From assembly GCA_900546785.1 (NCBI GenBank), contig URED01000003.1:1-64000 (forward strand): a stretch of DNA of 64,000 bases, written 5' to 3'. Positions 60,364 through 64,000 of the stretch are shown piece by piece (position 1 is the first letter of the stretch; every line of letters starts with the position of its first letter). A program made the translations under genes and the position numbers. The notes under the pieces were generated by a model, which saw only the letters and a program-made list of their open reading frames with translations, ran no database searches and was not told the origin of the DNA. The DNA comes from an uncultured Oscillospiraceae bacterium. Lineage in GTDB: Bacteria > Bacillota > Clostridia > Oscillospirales > Acutalibacteraceae.

Positions 60364-62811
60364 TTAGCCGGCATACTGCAGGATGATCGCATAATCGCGG
60401 GAATTGATATATCCGTCATAATTGACGTCATACAGATAGCCGTTCGTAACATCTTCGCGTTTTTCATTGAAATAGAGCATAAAGCTTAACTGAACGGTGG
60501 TTTGCTCTTCGTCCTGCTCGGCGCCGCACACGGTGCATTTATAAGTCAGCCAAGTAGAAACTAACGAGCCGGTTGTATGACGGTCATAACGATAGGTATG
60601 ACCTGTTGCAGGAATGGTTACCTCCTGCTGCGCGCCGCAGACGGAGCAGGTTTCACGCGCCAAGCCCTCTGCCTCGCACGTAGGCTCGGTGACCACCACG
60701 CGGCTCTCGGGATCATAAACATGGCCGCCGGAAGGTATCTCCACCTCAATGTATTCGCCGCAGTTTGCGCATGTGCCTGCGGCAACACCGGCAACCGTGC
60801 AGTTTGCCTGTGTAATAACGGTGTAATCCTCTGCATTTTCTATATCATGCCCCAGCGCGGGGATCTGATACGTTGTTGAGGAATCGCATCTTGAGCATTT
60901 ATGCTGACCTGTACCGATAGTAGTGCAGGTAGGCTCCTGCAATACGGAATCCTCGCTGTAATCGTGCCCCAAGGCGCTCGGGAACGGAAGATCATAGCTC
61001 GTGCCGCAGTTTTGGCAGGTAATCGTTGTGGTTCCCGCCTCAGTGCAGGTGGGTTCTACCGTTACAACGCCGCCGTCAAATTCATGACCGAGCGGAGCCT
61101 GCGTGATCGTTTCCACGTGGGTGCAGCCATCCACTGTGCAGGTTCTTTCTATGGAGCCCGCAGACGTGCAGGAAACCGGGGAAACAACATCCTCGGTATA
61201 ATAACTTTCCACCCACGCGTTGTGGACGCATTCCGAGCGTTCCGCGCCGCAGGCGGTGCAGCGGTATTCGTTATACGTATGGCTGCCGTCCTCCGTTGTA
61301 CTTGTGCTGATAAGCTCCTCTGAATGGCCGGTGGCAGGCAGGGTGACCGTAACCGTCTCACCGCAGCGTGCGCATACGCCTGTCTGATAACCATCCTGGG
61401 TGCAGGTGGCGGGAGAGATAGACGTATAATTTTCAATCGTATGGCCAAGTGCGGGAACAACGGCGGGCACAAGTCCGTTTCTGCCGCAGATATTACAGGA
61501 ATAGGTACCGAGCCCGGTAGAAGTGCAGGTCGGTTCTTTGGTATAATTTATGGTATAATACCCCTCTACCCATTCGCTGTGCGTGGTAACGGTATTTTCC
61601 GTACCGCATCTTGAACAGGTCTGATATTCGTATGTATGGCCGTCGATCTCGGTATTGTCCACCGTTGAATCCGTTACAAAATCATGACCGAGCGCGGCGA
61701 TGACCTCCGTGCGGATAAGCGCGCCGCAATCCTGGCACATGATATGCTGCGAACCCTCTGTAGTACAAGTCGCTTCCAGCGTAACATCCGCATACATATT
61801 GCTGTGCGCGCAATCATCTATCGAAACGAAAGCATAGCCATGTTCCTCTGCATACGCCTGCGTGGTGGACTGGGAATGACCGTGGAAAACGACGGTCTGC
61901 TGGCTGCCGTTGAATGCGTCGCTGTCAAGCAGGGTATTTATATCACACTCACTGTTATAGATATAAACATGAGAAAGCGTGCCGATATTGGCAAAAGCCA
62001 GAGTTTCTATCGTTGTTACGGTTTCCGGAATAACCAAAGTAGTGATAAAAGTGCCAAAAAATGAGCTTGATGAAATCGTTGTTATACTGCTGCCGAAATC
62101 TACTTCTCTAAGCGTTGTGCAGCCCTCAAAATTGTTTATACCTGTTTCCGTAAGACCTGTGCCGAAAGTGACGCTTTCAAGCTTAAGACAATCCTTAAAC
62201 ACGGAACCGACTTCATATTCTATTCCAAAAGTGCCTTGACGCATGCCGAGGCTCGTAAGGCTGTCAGGAAATACAACCTCCTTTATGCCGGAACCGTTGA
62301 ATGCAAATTCCCTGATCGTAGTAAGCCCCACCGGGAAATCAACATCTTCAAGACTTGTGGTATTTTGGAAAGCATATCCTTCAATCACTTTAAGGCTTGC
62401 GGGAAATTTACAATCCGCCAAAGCCGTGCAGTCCATAAATGCGCGCTCACCGATCTCCTCAAGTGTAGAGGGCATAGAAGCGCTTTGAAGTGCGGGCATG
62501 GAACTGAAAGAATAATCACCTATCCGTGTAACACCCTCTCCAATAACCACATATTCACACTCTTCTCTGTTATCATACCACGGAACGCGGCCGCTGCCGG
62601 CTTGCAGATTGCTGTAATCACGTATAGCGCCGGTACCCGTAATCGTAAGCGTTTTCGTACCGCTGTCATAAGACCAGGATACACTGCTTCCCGTAGCGCC
62701 GCAGCTGCCGCTTGTGGCGGCGAACACGGAAGTGGAAAACATGCCGAAGAACGACACGAAGCACAATACCAGAGATAAAAATACGGATAAGAACCTTTTT
62801 CTGACATTCAT
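60364..62811 (-). CDS. BspA-like leucine-rich-repeat surface protein with Cys-pair repeats and a half dockerin
   Basis: An 815-residue secreted protein. A signal peptide (about 1-32) is followed by a BspA-type start (WSYDSGTKTLTITGTGAIRD) and LRR_5 repeats (about 60-300). Then come about eleven cysteine-pair modules (about 335-765), most in the pattern PTCT.xG ... C..CG ... LGH. The C terminus ends in one calcium-loop dockerin-like motif, DVNYDGYINSRDYAIILQ; true dockerins have two. BspA-like proteins bind host or polymer surfaces. It has a strong promoter and terminator of its own. The exported location is secure; the ligand is unknown. Confidence 0.85.
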   Translation of the reverse strand: MNVRKRFLSVFLSLVLCFVSFFGMFSTSVFAATSGSCGATGSSVSWSYDSGTKTLTITGTGAIRDYSNLQAGSGRVPWYDNREECEYVVIGEGVTRIGDYSFSSMPALQSASMPSTLEEIGERAFMDCTALADCKFPASLKVIEGYAFQNTTSLEDVDFPVGLTTIREFAFNGSGIKEVVFPDSLTSLGMRQGTFGIEYEVGSVFKDCLKLESVTFGTGLTETGINNFEGCTTLREVDFGSSITTISSSSFFGTFITTLVIPETVTTIETLAFANIGTLSHVYIYNSECDINTLLDSDAFNGSQQTVVFHGHSQSTTQAYAEEHGYAFVSIDDCAHSNMYADVTLEATCTTEGSQHIMCQDCGALIRTEVIAALGHDFVTDSTVDNTEIDGHTYEYQTCSRCGTENTVTTHSEWVEGYYTINYTKEPTCTSTGLGTYSCNICGRNGLVPAVVPALGHTIENYTSISPATCTQDGYQTGVCARCGETVTVTLPATGHSEELISTSTTEDGSHTYNEYRCTACGAERSECVHNAWVESYYTEDVVSPVSCTSAGSIERTCTVDGCTHVETITQAPLGHEFDGGVVTVEPTCTEAGTTTITCQNCGTSYDLPFPSALGHDYSEDSVLQEPTCTTIGTGQHKCSRCDSSTTYQIPALGHDIENAEDYTVITQANCTVAGVAAGTCANCGEYIEVEIPSGGHVYDPESRVVVTEPTCEAEGLARETCSVCGAQQEVTIPATGHTYRYDRHTTGSLVSTWLTYKCTVCGAEQDEEQTTVQLSFMLYFNEKREDVTNGYLYDVNYDGYINSRDYAIILQYAG

Positions 62812-62871
62812 AGATTTATACCTCTTTTAAATTTACAATTTCTTGTTACAACGCTTAAAATACACAAAATT

Positions 62872-62900
62872 ATTATAGCATAATTATAAATTTATGTAAA
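62872..62900 (-). promoter_or_regulatory. Promoter of the BspA-like gene
   Basis: Minus-strand -35 TTTACA (62895-62900), 17-base spacer, -10 TATAAT (62872-62877), about 60 bases upstream of the start codon. Confidence 0.65.
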
Positions 62901-62916
62901 TAACGCACAAGAAAAA

Positions 62917-63579
62917 TTATTGAATATATTTTTCTATATATTCTTTGCAGGAAGCAAGAAGAAAGCCCACCGCATTTTTACTGACGTCTGCATAGGGCGC
63001 CATCATATCAAAGGCATGGTACGCTCCTTTACCCACAAACAGCCGCACCGGCGTTCCGGCCGACCTTATCCTGTTAAAGAATGACAGATCCTCCGCAAAA
63101 AAAGGATCCGCAGTGCCTATTGCGGAAATCACCGGCGGCAGATGTGAGAAATCCGTTTCCCGTGCGGGAGCGGCATACACCGGCACGCTTTGATTCATAA
63201 CGCGATCTCCAAGATAGATCCGTCATGCGGCTTTATTTTCCGCAGTGCCCCAAACGGGTGAATGATTATTGGCGGAGGTTTTGGTAACACGGTCATCAAG
63301 CATGGGGTAAAGCGGGATCTGAAACGCAAAGCAGTTTTTGCCGGTATTTCTTGCGTAAACGGCAAGGGCTGCGGCAAGTCCTCCGCCTGCGCTCTCTCCG
63401 CCGACGATGATCTTTTCCCCATCTATGCCGACGATAGTTAATATAGATAGTAAAATAGCAGCAATTTTTCTTTTTTTAGTCTTAATTAAGGCAATAAGTA
63501 TACATATTGATACGCAACTTGTAAACAACGGTAAAATTATATATAACAGAACAAATGAATCAGATAAGAAATCAAACAT
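62917..63579 (-). pseudogene. Chimeric, interrupted alpha/beta-hydrolase (HSL-type esterase) gene
   Basis: From 63579 (ATG after GAGGAGGGG) the frame encodes about 50 residues with two membrane helices. It then passes straight into the middle of an esterase (GIDGEKIIVGGESAGGG, with the nucleophile Ser). The first ~150 residues of the esterase, including the HGGG oxyanion motif, are missing. The frame ends at an in-frame TGA at about 63225, exactly where homologues have Trp (AA-stop-RIYLGD), and continues in the same frame to 62917 with GTADPFF (Asp) and AYHAFD (His). So the catalytic triad is present but split by a nonsense codon and fused to a foreign N terminus. Confidence 0.75.
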
Positions 63580-63678
63580 AATACCCCTCCTCATCATTAT
63601 TGCGTTTGCGTGTATCATCTCAGCAGAGGCTGCTTGCCAAAACGTTTTTTCTACCCTTTCATACTACCGCCTAAATAA

Positions 63679-63707
63679 ATCATAGCATATTGTATTTGTA
63701 AACACAA
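63679..63707 (-). promoter_or_regulatory. Possible promoter of the chimeric pseudogene
   Basis: Minus-strand -35 TTGTGT (63702-63707), 17-base spacer, -10 TATGAT (63679-63684), about 100 bases upstream of the ATG at 63579. Confidence 0.4.
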
Positions 63708-63734
63708 GAAAAAGAGCAGGTCACAGACCTGCTC
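63706..63734 (-). terminator. Minus-strand terminator 1 at right end
   Basis: Stem GAGCAGGTC with GACCTGCTC (loop TGT) followed by TTTTTCTT. Confidence 0.8.
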
Positions 63735-63741
63735 ATGATCC

Positions 63742-63774
63742 TAAAAAAAATGAGGTAGACATCATCTACCTCAT
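63742..63774 (-). terminator. Minus-strand terminator 2 at right end
   Basis: Stem TGAGGTAGA with TCTACCTCA (loop TGATG) followed by eight T residues. Together with terminator 1 it would stop a leftward transcript arriving from beyond the window. Confidence 0.8.
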
Positions 63775-63809
63775 TACTATATATGTGTAAATCAATATTG
63801 TTGGATAAT

Positions 63810-63918
63810 TTGCGTAAACTTAGCCGAAGATAAAATAAAATCGTATTACGCAAACTCATACGCCAAATATACGCAAAACATACCGATAAAGTATGATATT
63901 TTATGATATTTTACGCAA
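63810..63918. repeat. Cluster of TACGCAA/TTGCGTA short repeats
   Basis: TACGCAA occurs at 63847, 63870 and 63912, a one-mismatch version (TACGCCAA) at 63859, and the inverted form TTGCGTA at 63810. The first three direct units are 11-12 bases apart, about one helical turn. Confidence 0.55.
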
Positions 63919-64000
63919 TTCTGTAGAAATCATCTCTATGCAAAATTTGAGATATAGACACAAATTTGAGACTACACCATATATTTTTATTTTGTAATTA

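Larger units (their letters stand above)
63580..64000. other. Right-end intergenic stretch with no recognisable gene
   Basis: These 421 bases hold the probable promoter of the chimeric pseudogene, two minus-strand terminators and a group of TTGCGTA-type repeats. An open frame of about 33 codons enters from the right edge on the minus strand and stops near 63900; it is too short to identify. Confidence 0.6.

Noticed and set aside
63222-63230. In-frame TGA at a Trp position suggested that TGA might be read as Trp.
   Set aside because: Several intact genes here (for example yabP and the HPr-kinase-like gene) end with TGA and overlap or abut the next gene normally, so TGA is a stop; the esterase is a pseudogene.
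63720-63880. A minus-strand frame starting MSLRNTILFYLRL runs across the right-end hairpins.
   Set aside because: It passes through two strong terminators, has no ribosome site and no family resemblance.
1-64000. tRNA, rRNA, CRISPR arrays and known riboswitches.
   Set aside because: I scanned the intergenic gaps, most of which are under 150 bases, and saw no cloverleaf, rRNA stretch, spaced direct repeats or recognisable riboswitch core.

Overview
The window looks like the chromosome of a low-to-mid GC, anaerobic, spore-forming member of the Clostridia, most like the gut Oscillospiraceae/Ruminococcaceae. The evidence is two replicative polymerases (PolC and a DnaE), WhiA, NrdR, HprK, a yab-type sporulation/division cluster (SpoVB-like flippase, MazG, HU, RqcP, YabP, YabQ, DivIC), SpoIVB, HemZ, FeoAB, the MEP isoprenoid pathway, and a BspA-like surface protein ending in a dockerin-like motif. 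Nearly all genes lie on the minus strand. Only a GT4 glycosyltransferase and a two-gene HPr-kinase-like unit are on the plus strand. I see no rRNA, tRNA, CRISPR array or intact insertion sequence.

Layout, left to right. 1-8.5 kb is accessory: a GPH sugar/cation symporter, then a small ADP-ribose-themed group (vWA protein, broken ADP-ribosylglycohydrolase, macro-domain protein with an extra helical domain), a large YfhO membrane protein, and the sporulation protease SpoIVB. 8.5-20.3 kb is the conserved carbon/cell-wall/replication block: pfkA, dnaE, a GH31 glycosidase, whiA, rapZ, murB, a ROK glucokinase and hprK. The yvcK gene usually found between rapZ and whiA is absent. 20.4-29.7 kb holds a GT4, nrdR, a DMT transporter, a PLP aminotransferase, a LexA-controlled dinB operon, the HPr-kinase-like/small membrane protein pair, and feoAB. 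29.8-36.8 kb has an RNA methyltransferase, an orphan fumarase alpha subunit, the yab cluster and a coiled-coil protein. 36.9-49.8 kb holds hemZ, an MBL hydrolase, dtd, relA, recJ and a histidine operon (hisE, I, A, B, D and a fused hisZ-hisG). A ComEC-like lipoprotein and a DUF3006 protein interrupt the his genes, and hisC, hisH and hisF are missing. 49.9-60.1 kb is the conserved pyrH-frr-uppS-cdsA-dxr-rseP-ispG-polC run. 60.2-64 kb is accessory: a dispersed repeat, the BspA-like protein, a chimeric esterase pseudogene and a gene-poor right end with helically phased short repeats.

The strongest oddities are a PolC that lacks the 3'-5' exonuclease normally inserted in its PHP domain, a HisZ-HisG fusion in a his operon short of three genes, the partly decayed ADP-ribose cluster, a dispersed hairpin repeat whose two copies show a compensatory base-pair change, and several promoters with well-placed operators (LexA at dinB, a palindrome at hisZG, a degenerate NrdR box at nrdR, an AT palindrome at feoA). 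Function calls are homology judgements made by eye, without database searches.
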